64,000 nucleotides of DNA from Panagrolaimus kolymaensis. Lineage: Eukaryota; Nematoda; Chromadorea; Rhabditida; Panagrolaimidae. The stretch is from assembly GCA_028622995.1 (NCBI GenBank), contig JAJQJQ010000039.1, positions 2,046,001-2,110,000 on the forward strand, in the 5' to 3' direction. Under the pieces are notes generated by a model that saw nothing but the letters and a program-made list of their open reading frames with translations, did not search any database and was not told the DNA's origin. Positions 11,705 to 22,786 of this stretch are shown piece by piece. A program made the position numbers and the translations under genes. Position 1 is the first letter of the stretch, and the number at the start of each line of letters is the position of its first letter.

Positions 11705-14700
11705 CTATAAAGGAATGACAAGGTCAATTCCTTGACCAACAATTAAATAATTAGTGGAATTTTTTCTTTCAATTGGTAAAACAGCAATTGGATCACCGAC
11801 ATTGGTTGTTGATGTTGAAGAATTTGTAATCTTCAATTGGCCTTCTTCAGTAACAGCAAAATCAGTAACAACTAAATGACAGTCGGTTGAGATCGTTGCT
11901 AATTTCCATCGACCATGACAATTTGAAAAACAAATATCTGAAAAAAAAGGTCATTAAAATAATAAAAATAATGATAGGGACATACCAGTTATTGTTGAAT
12001 AATGAGGATGCTGAGATTTTAAAACAACCTCTTCCGTTTCAAAATCTACAATAGCAAAATTACCAGATTCATCTCCAACAGCACATACATTTTTAGATAG
12101 ATTAGAATCGTTCAAATCGATAGCACAAACAGCAGAAAGTCCAGGTTTCATAGCTTGTATTGATTGAACATACGAGATTTCTCGAGTGCCACATTCCCAA
12201 GATAAAGCTGTAATAATTCCAGACGTAGCTGCAGCATAAATTGTAAGTAAATCATCAGTGACAGCAACCTTAGAAAATGTTGTTGGCTCAGGATTTTTGT
12301 ATGTTATAAGTTTATCAACGTAAGCACTTGTTCGATGAAAGCAAAAAACATGAAGTTCAGAAATTGAACATGTCGCGAAAATATAAACCAAATCATCATC
12401 TCCTAGGGATTCTTTAATTTTGACTGAAACATAACGAACATCTGGTTTTGAGTTGAATAAGCCAATAGGATAAAGTGCTAAAACAACATACTATATTAAA
12501 AAATAATAGTAAAGTAAAATTTACCATCATCGCCAACTTTCCATATTCTTACTTCACTTTTGCCACCAACAGTTACAACTAAATCAGTTCCATTTTTGAG
12601 TTTGATTGTATCCAATGCATGAATACTTGAAATATGAGCAGATGAACGCCATTTGGGACAAAGTCGACTATTTTTGTCAATGTTATATAGAATAACTTGA
12701 GTGTCAATTCCTGTTGTAACAACAGATCTACCTTCATTTACAAGAGCAATACCCATAATAGTTGATTTGTGGAAAGGACCCTGTAATCAAAGGTTTAGTT
12801 AAAGTATCAATAAATAAAACGAAAAAAGGTTTACCACAACATTTTGAATATGGGCAACATCAAATGAAATGATCTTGAGTTCACCTCGAGCAATGTGCTC
12901 AAATCGAATTCCACAAAATTTATTATCATTTGTGATAATAGGATAAACAACACATATTCGATTTCCACCACCACATTCATATGAAGTTATTGGATAAGCG
13001 CTTCGAAGGGAACAAAGTACAAATTTAGGTCCAGAAAAACCCCAAATATAATGCTCATTTCCAATCGAAAGAAAAGATGATGGCGTTTCAGTTGTAGCAA
13101 AAGTTTCAACAAGTTCATAAGAATCACCTAAAAGACAGTTAGTTACTGTAAGTTTAAGTGATACAAAAAATATACCATGACTTGAAAGAATTGAACATTT
13201 TCCATCACGAGTTAAAACAAATAATTTGGAATCAATTACTGTAATATCCATTACAGGTTCACCTTTTGATGAAATCTTAACTGAGAAAAGTTCGTCTGAT
13301 ATATCACTAATTGAATAACCATTAATAAAACCAGTGGAATTTCCAAAAACATATTTCCCATCCAGAGCTAATCCACAACGAACAGGAAAGCCATGTTTTA
13401 ATTGAAAATCTTCTTGTGTCAAAATCCCATCTTCCATGAAAAGAACAATCTAAAAACAAAAAAGCAACAGTTAACAACGGAATGGTCAGTAAAAGCTTAC
13501 CCCTTTTCCATTTCTTGTCAACACGAAAAGCTTATCATCAATAAAGAATTCTCCCCCTAAAACTTCTTCAACGCCAACAGTACAATATTTTCTTGATTCA
13601 GCTTCGATAAAGAATATTATTTTATCACTTGCTGCAACAACGAATTTTCCTGATTTTGAAAGACGTAAAGAATCAAATCGAATTCTCTGGTTTTCAATAA
13701 AATGATGAACTTCGCCTTCTTTTGTAACAAAAAGAAGTTGTTTGTGATCATCAACAATAAAATGATGATCGTCCAAAGTTTTCAAGAAAGCCCGAACCAC
13801 AATTTTTTCTAATGCATCAATTTGAATCCGCTTCCCTTGAAGTTCTTTTGCTTCGATCACAGAAAAGGCTCCATTCATGGAAGTTGCAAGAAGTAAATTA
13901 TCAATGCAATTGAGATGAACGATTTTTCCAATGCTGAGTTCATGTTTTTCGATTAATTCAAGCGATGAATGGAACCATTTCCAAACACAAACTGCGTCAC
14001 CAGCAGTGAAGATTCTTCCATCAGGTGATAGTGCAAGAGAACGAATACGAGAATCATGACCATAAACTGCTGCTAATTCAACAGTGGTTTCAATGTCGAA
14101 AGCTCGAAGGGAACGGTCATCAGCAACAGAGTAAAGTTTATTTTGGAATCGGCAAATATCAAAAACCATTCCCTAAAAATAAGTTGTACAAAAGGGGAAA
14201 AAAGTCGAAAATCAAACAAACTTCATGCCCTTTGAAAGTTAACAAAATGTTGGAGCTTTGATAAGGCTTATAATAATCAATGAGGCCCATAACACCACCA
14301 GTATAAAGTTCAAGCTCTACAAGCGAATCACCTAGAAAAATACCAGAGAATCTAAAAATGCGTCGGTATTAACTTTTTTGGTCAAAAATACCAAACTAAC
14401 ATCGTGCATTCTTCATCCAATTTTAAGTCTCTGTCTTGAACAAATTTATCTTCCTTTGATAATGTAAAAACACAAAGCCTTTTACGAGCAGATAAAACAA
14501 CAATCTGTAAAGAAAATCCAATTAAAACGAGATCGTTGAAACCAATTCCAAGTAACCTTTCCATCTTTCAAGCTTTTAGCAGCTATAATTCGATCCAGCG
14601 AAGGAAGGTTAAATTGAGTTAAAACTTGCTTTTGTTTTGTACAAAATAATGTAAGGTTATGTTCACCGGTAATAATTAATCCTAAAATTAAAAAAATGAT

Positions 14701-14978
14701 ATATAAATGTACGAAAGTTTCCCTAACCTTTATGATGCACGCTAATCACTTCAATGCATATACCCGCATCAAAAATTTTAAAAGCTTCCATAAATACCAG
14801 GGTATTATTATCATTTCTGAATGTTTCAATTAAATTACCATTAGCTAAAAAAAGGGTTTAAATTAGAAAAATGAAAATACAGAAAAATCAACTTACAAGA
14901 ATAAAATAAATTTTCACTTGGATCATAAAATGTCGCAAATCTGGGACTCACAGGTAAAAATGCTTGACTAACCATCAT
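11705..14978 (-). CDS. wdr6: WD-repeat protein, WDR6/TRM734-like
   Basis: Eleven exons (14978-14897, 14844-14728, 14681-14557, 14504-14401, 14351-14222, 14172-13501, 13449-13176, 13127-12835, 12780-12525, 12477-11986, 11937-11705) join in phase to 925 residues. The chain is a run of beta-propeller WD-like repeats across its whole length with few other features: FKGHEGMVFDICRF, YGHDSRIRSLALSPDGRIFTAG, DAVCVWKW, SSAHISSIHALDTI, VVTVGGKSEVRIWKVG. The segment YECGGGNRI matches the conserved CGGGHR motif of WDR6. WDR6/Trm734 is the partner of the FTSJ1/Trm7 methyltransferase for 2'-O-methylation of tRNA wobble position 34. Human WDR6 is longer (about 1,120 residues). Another large WD protein cannot be fully excluded. 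It diverges from the macrodomain gene. Confidence 0.68.
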
Positions 14979-15127
14979 TACACGTATATAAGAAGTTAAA
15001 CGCTTTTATATACAATATTTAAATCATATGAATCAATCAATTAAAAATTCTGATGAACATTGGTCAATTCAGTCAGCTGAATGAAGCAAAGCTAAAGTCG
15101 TCGTTAAATGATGCCTTTTTTCTCTCT

Positions 15128-16250
15128 GCCCCCAGCCTTCGCTGCAAAGCGAATGCACTTACACCGCAGCTTATTTTGCAGTCCCTGCGCAACTAACGAA
15201 AATAAGCTGAGCACTAACTGCAAATTAGCTGGGCATTAATGCAACTTTTTTTGCAGCTATCTATTTCTTCTAACAAACGCGGCATAAATATTATAATACA
15301 CGAATAATCAGGCGCGGTAGTGATAATTAAAATACGCGTAAAAATTTTAATTAAAAATGCATTTTTGCCTCAAGAAATTGTTTTTTTGTAACTTTCAAAA
15401 AGGATCTAAAAAAACTATCTGTAACATACAAACAGATAGCACATGTAAAGGGAGGGGGGGCATCATTAAACAACATACATTAAAAACAAAATTTTCTGTT
15501 TTTTTGGTTAAAAAAATAGGAGAGCGAAGCTGTTCTGAAGCAAAAAATAAAAGGCATGCATCCTTGTTGATTTATGAAATGAAAGATTGTATTTTCATAT
15601 AGGCCAATATTCGATAGGAAATGCCCTTTAAAAATAAAAAGATCACAAAAAACCGCAAATAAGAATGCGCTAAATGAAAAAGTGCTGCTTGCTTGGAGAA
15701 AAACAGGATATAGAGAAAACGTAAACAACATTTAAAAAAACGAAAATGTTATCTATCGTATTCCAAAAAATCCTTTAGTATCTTCTTTTCTTAAAATGGA
15801 AAAAGATGAATAAGCGCGATATTATGGCGCTCGTAGCTGATGAGACATTACACTATCTTTTAAACCAACAACGAAATTTTAAAATCCAAAATTTGAGTTG
15901 GTGGAAAAATGAAATAAGAAAACCACATTAAAGGGTGAATGAAAACGATTAACAATTTTAAAGTTTGAAAAATAATACTATGGTAAATTAGATAAACTTA
16001 AGCACCATAAACTGAATACCAAATATTAGGATAAATACCCAAAAAAAATTAGTTTTGATGTTTCATTTTAATAAAAACTTGCAACAAAGAGAAAAAGTTA
16101 GCTGTAGCGCTGTAATTAAGTGCGCAATTAATTTGCAGGTAGTGCGAAGTTAGTGCATCTTTGCATTACCAGCAAATACGCTGCAAAAAATGCAGTATAT
16201 GTAATTGCAGGTAATTGTTTTTGCAGCTTTATAACCTTGGGTGGATCCTC
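15128..16250. repeat. Degenerate inverted-repeat element (possible old DNA transposon)
   Basis: The intergenic region between the WDR6-like and macrodomain genes (14979-16409) has two GC-richer arms, about 15128-15260 and 16100-16250, in inverted orientation. Shared pieces include CTAATTTGCAG / TTAATTTGCAG, TTAGTGC, GCTGCAAA and TTTTGCAG, with CCCAG..CCTT versus CCCAAGGTT near the outer ends. The core has short broken coding-like frames (for example one reading VIYRIPKNPLVSSF near 15750) but no intact gene. I could not find a target-site duplication. Family is unassigned. Confidence 0.45.
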
Positions 16251-16409
16251 TTCAATTTGGGAGGCAAAGCAACTAAGACCCTTTTGCCAGAGAACTTAGC
16301 CACATTCAAACTTCCTGGCTATTTTTTGATTTTATCAAACAAACAAACGTGTCTGCCTTTTTGTTTTGAATTAATCAAATATTGAATCAATTATTTTCCG
16401 TTAATTTTT

Positions 16410-17369
16410 ATGCTCAAAGGTTTCAAGTTTCTTCCAACTTTTATTCGAACTATGTCAAAACATATTATACCAAAAGTTGAAGTGATTGCTGGAGATATTA
16501 CTGAACTTGAAATTGACGCCATTGTGAATGCTGCAAACAAAAGCTTACTTGGAGGTAAAAATTTTTTTTATTTTATGCTTATCTAATTATTACAATTTCC
16601 AGGTGGAGGCGTTGATGGAGCTATTCATAGAGCTGCTGGTCGTGAACTACTAAAAGAATGTAAAAAGCTTGATGGATGTAAAACTGGTGAAGCAAAAATA
16701 ACGAAAGCTTATAATATTGAAAATGCTAAAGGTTTGACATTTTCCGATTTTAATATTAGATTATATTTTTATTTTTTAGCCATCATTCATACTGTTGGTC
16801 CAATAGTTTATGATGATGTCACAGAAGAAATCGAAGAAGATCTATATAATTGCTATAAAAATTCGTTACAACTTGCTGTTGAACATAATCTTCGAAGTAT
16901 TGTAAGTTTTTTTCTCTCTGAATTAATTAAAGGTGTTAAACTTTATAGGCCTTTCCTGCAATATCGACTGGAATCTACTGCTATCCAAAAGAAGATGCAG
17001 CCAAAGTTGCAACAAAAGCTGTGAAAGATTTCCTTGAAATTGACGAGAATGCTAAAAAGGTTTTTGCTTTTTTTCTTCCTTTTTTTGTTCCATTAATTGG
17101 ATTGGTTTCAGATTGATAAAGTTGTGTTTTGTGTCTTTGGAGAAGAAGATGAAGAAATATACAACGAAATTGTGCCCGAAGTCTTCCCAGAAAGCAAGAA
17201 AGATGAACCTTCAGAAGCAGAAACACAAGCCACTGATGATCACAATGATTCTTCGTCGTCTGTTGCAGAACAAGAAGCTTCTGATGCTCAAAAGAGTACA
17301 ACGCAAGAAATATCCGAAGATCAAAAGAATGAAAAGCAAGAAAAATCCGATGATCAAAAGAATTCTTGA
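16410..17369 (+). CDS. Macrodomain ADP-ribose hydrolase, MACROD1/2 type
   Basis: Five exons (16410-16554, 16603-16731, 16780-16901, 16949-17059, 17112-17369) give 254 residues. The macrodomain (about residues 18-175) shows the MACROD signatures: VEVIAGDITELEIDAIVNAA, then NKSLLGGGGVDGAIHRAAG with the Gly-rich ADP-ribose loop, CKTGEAKITKAYNI, AIIHTVGPI, and the second loop AFPAISTGIYCYP. These enzymes remove mono-ADP-ribose from acidic residues and hydrolyse O-acetyl-ADP-ribose. The first ~14 residues (MLKGFKFLPTFIRT) are basic and hydrophobic, like a mitochondrial presequence, as in MACROD1; an internal Met at residue 15 could yield a cytosolic form. The last ~75 residues are an acidic, Ser/Gln/Lys-rich disordered tail with imperfect repeats of the type SEDQKNEKQEKSDDQKN, absent from the core family. 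Confidence 0.92.
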
Positions 17370-18482
17370 TTGTTTGTAAATTTGTCATTTATTTTGTTAC
17401 GTTTTTATGTGTGCTTTATTTTACGAGTTTGTGTTCATAATAAATCGTTTTAAATCCAACAAAAGCTTTTAAACGGTTTACTTTTTCATTGTTTGTTTGA
17501 GAGGCAGGCACTTGTATTATAACAAACAAAATTTCGCAATAATTTTATGCGTGAGTCAACCAAATTTTTCAACAATTCGATTCATCCGAGAAAAATAAAA
17601 TATTGATGGCTGCAAAAAAAGGACTCATTGCATTTTTTTCTTCTCTTCATTGTGTTGATTTGTCATTTTTTATATTCTCCACCAAAAAAGGAGAAAGCAA
17701 TATCACTTTTTCCATTAAAAAAATTGAGAAAGAAAAGATTATTAAAATCCAAACATTAGTCCTCTGTTTTATTAGAGAGAGAAAAATACCGGAATTTTTT
17801 TATGTTGTTCCGATAAATTTTCTTGATACGCATGCGTTATTGAGTTTTTTTTTGTGTTAAACTAAAGCCCCTTTCTGATCCTCCGAAAACATTTACTTTT
17901 GATGAGTTTTTTTTGTTGCTGTTTTGAATGCAGCTTTTTTTGTTTTTCGTTTTAGTCGTCAATGCTTCATAAATTTTTTTTCTTCTTCTTGCGGGTGCTT
18001 CTAACGTATTGATTATTCAAAAAGAATGAGAGATGGAGAGCAAAAAAAAAAAATAACCACGAAAGAAGTCGCGCCGCGCCAAAAACAGAAAAGACTTTTG
18101 TTGTTGGAAGCTTTACTTCTTTCATTTTTTTTTTGTTAGAACTTTCGACGATGCTTTTTGGTGGCATCTCTTCTTCCTCATTCTCCGTATTTTACTTGGT
18201 GAAAAAAAAAAATGTTTTGGAAGAGAGAGAAGAGCTTTGTTTTCTGTCAACTTTGGCAGCAAAAAAAATATTGAAAAATAAAAAATTGAGAAAAAATGCA
18301 AAACATTGTTTTTGGTTCTTGTTTGCTCACATTCTATTTTTCTTTTGACTTTTTTCCAATAAAAATATTTAGTAAACGCGGTTTCGTGCTTATTTTTGTG
18401 TTTCATCGTTGTTTTTAAAATTTGTTTCATTTTCGCTCCTTTTTAGACGTCAAATAGATATTGGCTGACACGTTCATGAGCC
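17370..18482. other. Intergenic region upstream of unc-18
   Basis: Over 1 kb of AT-rich sequence with pyrimidine runs. Long open frames here are low-complexity Lys/Phe strings. An AATAAA near 17440 fits the macrodomain gene's poly(A) signal. The region probably holds the unc-18 promoter, but I can name no specific site. Confidence 0.55.
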
Positions 18483-20499
18483 ATGACACTCAAAGCTATT
18501 GTTGGTCAAAGTAAGTTTATTACATTTTTATTCTTGGGTTTTATATTCTTCATCATCCAAACTTCATCTTGCTTCCTTCCAAGTTACAAAATTCTTTTTC
18601 TTCTTATTATCAACCTTTTAAACGTGTTTTATCTTCTTTCTTTTTTAGAGCTAATCAAAGATGTTCTTCATCCACTCAAAAAGCCTGGAAATAATGGATG
18701 GAATGTTCTTGTGGTTGATCGACTTGCAATGAGAATGCTATCAGCATGTTGTAAAATGCATGATGTTATGTCAGAAGGTATTACCATTGTTGAAGATTTG
18801 AATAAACGCCGTGAACCTTTAACAACTCTTGATGCCATTTACCTTATTGCGCCAACTCGAGAATCAATTGAGAAACTTATGGATGATTTTTCAATTCGAA
18901 ATCAATACAAACATGCTCATATTTTCTTCACTGAAGCATGTCCAGATCAACTTTTTTCATTGTTATCTCAATCATCTGCTGCAAGATATATCAAAACTTT
19001 GAAGGAAATCAATATTGCATTTACTCCATATGAAAGTCAAGTTTATACTCTCGATTCTCCTGATACTTTTTTCTTGTATTATAATCCTCAAAAGCAGAAT
19101 TTACTCACAGCTAATTTGGAAAGAATTGCTGAACAAATTGCGACTGTTTGTGCAACTTTGGGTGAATATCCTTCATTACGGTATATCTTTTATCCACTTT
19201 TGTGGTGCAATTAGGCTGATTCATAATCCTTTGTTTTTTTAGGTATCGTGCTGACTTTGAAAGGAATGTTGAACTTGGACATTTGGTTGAACAAAAACTT
19301 GATCAATACAAAGCAGATGATCCATCAATGGGAGAAGGATCGGAGAAAGCTCGATCTCAACTTATTATTATTGATCGTGGTTTTGATGGAATTACTCCAC
19401 TTCTTCATGAATTAACTCTTCAAGCAATGTGTCACGATCTCCTTGGAATTGACAATGATGTTTATCGATATGAAACTGGAGGTGGTGAATCCGTTGATAA
19501 AGAAGTACTTCTCGATGAAAATGATGATCTTTGGGTTGATAACCGGCATAAACACATTGCCATTGTTTCACAAGAAGTTACCAAAGGATTAAAGAAATTT
19601 AGTGAACATAAGAAAATGCCATCTGATGCAAAATCAATCAAAGATTTATCGCTTATGATTAAGAAAATGCCGCAATACCAAAAAGAATTAAATAAATTTT
19701 CGACGCACTTTCATTTAGCTGAAGAATGTATGAAACGTTATCAAGCTGGAATTGATAAGCTTTGCAAAGTTGAACAAGATTTAGCCATGGGAATGGATCC
19801 CGAAGGTGAAAGGATTCGTGATCCTATGAAATTAATGGTTCCACTTTTGATTGATCCTGCTGTTCGTACAGAAGATAGACTCAGAATTATTTTGCTTTAT
19901 ATTATTTCTAAAAACGGTATCACTGATGAAAATTTAAACAAAGTTCTTCAACATGCTAATATTCCACAATCTGAGAAGGAAACTATTACAAATGCTGCTA
20001 TGCTTGGTTTGAATATTACTATTGATGTTAGTTTCTGAAAGAGAAAAAAGTGGAATATATTTTTAACAACTTAATTTTTTAGCAAGGTCGCAAACGTGTT
20101 TGGCAACCAAATCGTAAAGAACGTTCCAATGAACAAGTGTATCAATCATCTCGATGGGTTCCACTCATTAAAGACATAATGGAAGATGCCATTGATGACA
20201 AGCTCGATAACAAACATTTTCCATTTCTTGCTGGTCGACAACTCACTCAACCATCTCGTGCACCTACTTCAGCTCGATATGGTCAATGGCATAAAGATCG
20301 AGGACAATATACTGCTATGCGATCTGTTCCACGTCTCATCATTTTCATCGTTGGTGGTCTAACATATTCAGAAATGCGTGCAGCTTATGAAGTAACTCGT
20401 GATCGAAAACCATGGGAAGTTGTTATTGGATCGGATCAAATTTTAACGCCGGATAAATTCCTCAACAATTTACGAGATTTAAACAAAGCTCCTGAATAA
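18483..20499 (+). CDS. unc-18: UNC-18 / Munc18-1 (STXBP1), Sec1/Munc18 protein
   Basis: Four exons (18483-18510, 18649-19180, 19243-20026, 20083-20499) give 586 residues, close to the roughly 590 of known UNC-18/Munc18-1. Sec1/Munc18 proteins clasp syntaxin and template SNARE assembly in synaptic vesicle exocytosis. The family is visible throughout: [89 protein letters not shown] (the domain 2 core), [20 protein letters not shown], and the domain 3b end [20 protein letters not shown]. The N-terminal exon is tiny (9 codons). It lies tail-to-tail with POFUT1, 226 bp apart. The call is secure; the neuronal paralogue is the best fit because of full-length identity-level matches to Munc18-1 motifs. 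Confidence 0.96.
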
Positions 20500-20725
20500 T
20501 TCCTTGAAAGTTCAATCCTTTTTTTGCATAACTCTTTTTTTTGTATCTTTTACTTCCTTTTTTGATTCGCTTTTTTTTCTTATGTTTTATGTAAATTTTC
20601 ACGCTAGTCACTTTGATTTTGTATGTAAAAAAGCTATAATTTATTCTTATGTATTACTGTATTTTTTTGTATAGCAAATAAATAAAGTGAAATTTAGAAA
20701 CCCGGCTTGTTTAGTGAACAAAGTT

Positions 20726-22006
20726 TTATAATTCTATTCTTCGTTTTTCTTCTGGCTTGTATCCGAAGAAAGATGTGGCCTTTAAATCTTTGCGACTTCC
20801 AAATTCTCGTGCTCGCGAAACATATGATGAAAAAGTGGAAACACAATATCCAATGAAATGATCAGAAAGGGTTAAAATTGCGAGATCAACATATGGATCA
20901 TCATCTGAATCAATTTTGAAAGCTTTTACTCCTCGTTTAGCGAGTTTATCATTAATGTCGGTGATCATATGGTCGCGATCGGATGCAACAAAAACAGCTT
21001 TAGCTCCAATGGAAGCTACAACTTCTTCAATATTTTCAAGGATGATTTCTGGCGTTGGTTGGCAAATTTGTGTAGTCAATGTTCCAAGTTCATTATGATA
21101 ACCGAGGCATTGAGGAGAAGCAAAAAGTTGAGGAATTTTGTTACCTTCATGGAGGCTTTTGCAAACATTATCCTAAAATATGAAAGAATATTCAATGCTT
21201 GAGATTAAAAGACTAACCCAATCCAAATTATTTCTCAAATGAACTCCAACGAATGGTCTTGGTAGATTTTCTTTAACAAATTTTATGGCTTTATTACTAA
21301 TTCTTGGCTTCCATTTTAGGAATTTTTGAAGATGTCGATCTTCAGCTCTAATCGGAAATGGTGCAGGAGCTGAAGTAAATGCTATGACTGGAAATTTGTC
21401 GGGTGAATAGCTGAAAATTGTTTCATTTAACAAAAATATATCTTTTAAATTTTAAGAAACTTACGTATCCTTCCAAGCTTGTCGAGCAGCACTTCTTCCC
21501 AAATCATATCCATCGCCCACTTGTCCATGATATTCATTACCAATAAATTCAACACCAGAATAATCCCAAAATGGTCCAAATGGATTCCCTTCTTTGGCAT
21601 TACAACTTGGTGGAGCATCTTCTTCATAAAAACTTTTTCTCGGCTGCCAACAAAATGCGATTCGCTTTTCTTTCGGCCAAATTTTTCCAGCTAATTCACG
21701 CATAAATAAATCCATTTTTACAACTCTATGAAATTTTGATACTTCCGAAACTTCAAATAAATCAGAAAATGGTGTCATTTGAGCTTGAGGCTTTGATGAT
21801 GGATAACTAACAAATGGTGGTAAAATTAATGTTCTATTCAGCTGTTTCGCGAACGATAAAGCTCCAAGAAATTGTTCAATTTGATTACCAAATCTTCCCA
21901 TACATGGACAAAATGCAACATATCCACTTGGATCAGCTTCAAGGTTTCCTCCATCAATAAGGATAACGAAAGCCGCAATGAAGAATAAATTATAATGAAA
22001 CTGCAT
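20726..22006 (-). CDS. pofut1: GDP-fucose protein O-fucosyltransferase 1
   Basis: Three exons (22006-21465, 21410-21218, 21172-20726) give 393 residues; human POFUT1 has 388. The enzyme adds O-fucose to EGF repeats of Notch-type receptors in the ER. A hydrophobic signal segment covers residues 1-20. Fold motifs are GYVAFCPCMGRFGNQIEQFL (GDP-fucose binding N-terminus), LNRTLILPPFVSY, ARQAWKDTY, GVHLRNNLDW (catalytic Arg region) and LSDHFIGYCVSTFSSYVSR near the end. The C-terminus is RIEL, a KDEL-like retrieval signal comparable to RDEF in the human enzyme. An upstream TTG that would extend the frame is not used; the ATG at 22006 is chosen. It lies 250 bp downstream of syntaxin-6 on the same strand with TTTCTTTCAG acceptors before it, so the two may share an operon. 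Confidence 0.95.
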
Positions 22007-22256
22007 CTTTTTAAGCAATCGTCATAACAAGCTTTTCATTCACTAAAAACTGAAAGAAAACTAACGCATAAGCTTATCAGTAAGTTGTTATGAGCTAATT
22101 AAAAAGGGAGGAAGGCGACGACGATATAAAGAAAAATGTGCGATAAAAACGGCGAAATAGAAAGCAAACCAAAAAGATGCAAAGAAAAAATTTCACGATC
22201 GTCAAAATTTATTTTCATTTTATTTTTCGTTTCATTGATAATTTAAAAATTAATAT

Positions 22257-22786
22257 TTACAATACAACAAGCAAAAATAATAAAAAGAATATTAGACCAA
22301 TGAGAATAAATATGGCTGACCATTGTTTATTATCTAAAACAAATGTTGCTTTAGTTTTTTTTTGAAGGGAAAAAATGGAATAAACAAACCATCGTCAAGT
22401 TTAGAAATTTTTGATATTTTTTTCATTACATTGTCTAACCTTGATTCTGTATTCATCATGGCATGACCAAGATCATCAAGCATTCTACAAAAAACAATGG
22501 ACTAATCATTACCAAGGCAACTTATGGGACGTCACTTACTCAGATTGTTCATCTATTTCTTCACCAATTCTATTAGACATGTTTCGAATTGTATGTAATG
22601 TTGTTCCAACGTGATCAAGGTCTTCATCTTGATCTCTTATGATTGTCTTAAAAGCTCAATAGCAAAAATTAAATAATTTTAAAGGGCAAATAATAAACAA
22701 ACTTCTTGTTTTTGAAATGTATCATGTACAAATGTATCTGAACTTGATGGGTCATTTGAAAGTTTCATATAGCCTTTGTTTGACAT
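22257..22786 (-). CDS. syx-6: Syntaxin-6-like Qc-SNARE, short form
   Basis: Four exons (22786-22703, 22646-22540, 22484-22390, 22333-22257) encode only 120 residues, so it escapes simple ORF scans. Residues ~25-90 form one SNARE helix with the Qc pattern: DQDEDLDHVG, IRNMSNRIGEEIDEQSEML, then the syntaxin-6 signature SRLDNVMKKISKIS. The last ~20 residues are a tail anchor (WSAIFILIGLIFFLLFLLVV) preceded by the K/RQW motif of STX6. Syntaxin-6 acts in endosome to trans-Golgi fusion. Human STX6 has 255 residues with an N-terminal three-helix bundle that is absent here. To my memory the C. elegans SYX-6 protein is similarly short, so this looks like a nematode feature and not a truncation. It precedes POFUT1 by 250 bp. 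Confidence 0.9.

Noticed and set aside
15357..15602. 81-codon frame in the intergenic inverted-repeat element
   Set aside because: No recognisable domain and surrounded by broken frames; treated as part of the degenerate element.
16981..17388. 135-codon minus-strand frame opposite the macrodomain gene
   Set aside because: Shadow of the acidic, repetitive tail on the plus strand; no splice or start support.
17967..18430. Overlapping Lys/Phe-rich frames upstream of unc-18
   Set aside because: Low-complexity sequence from A and T tracts on both strands.
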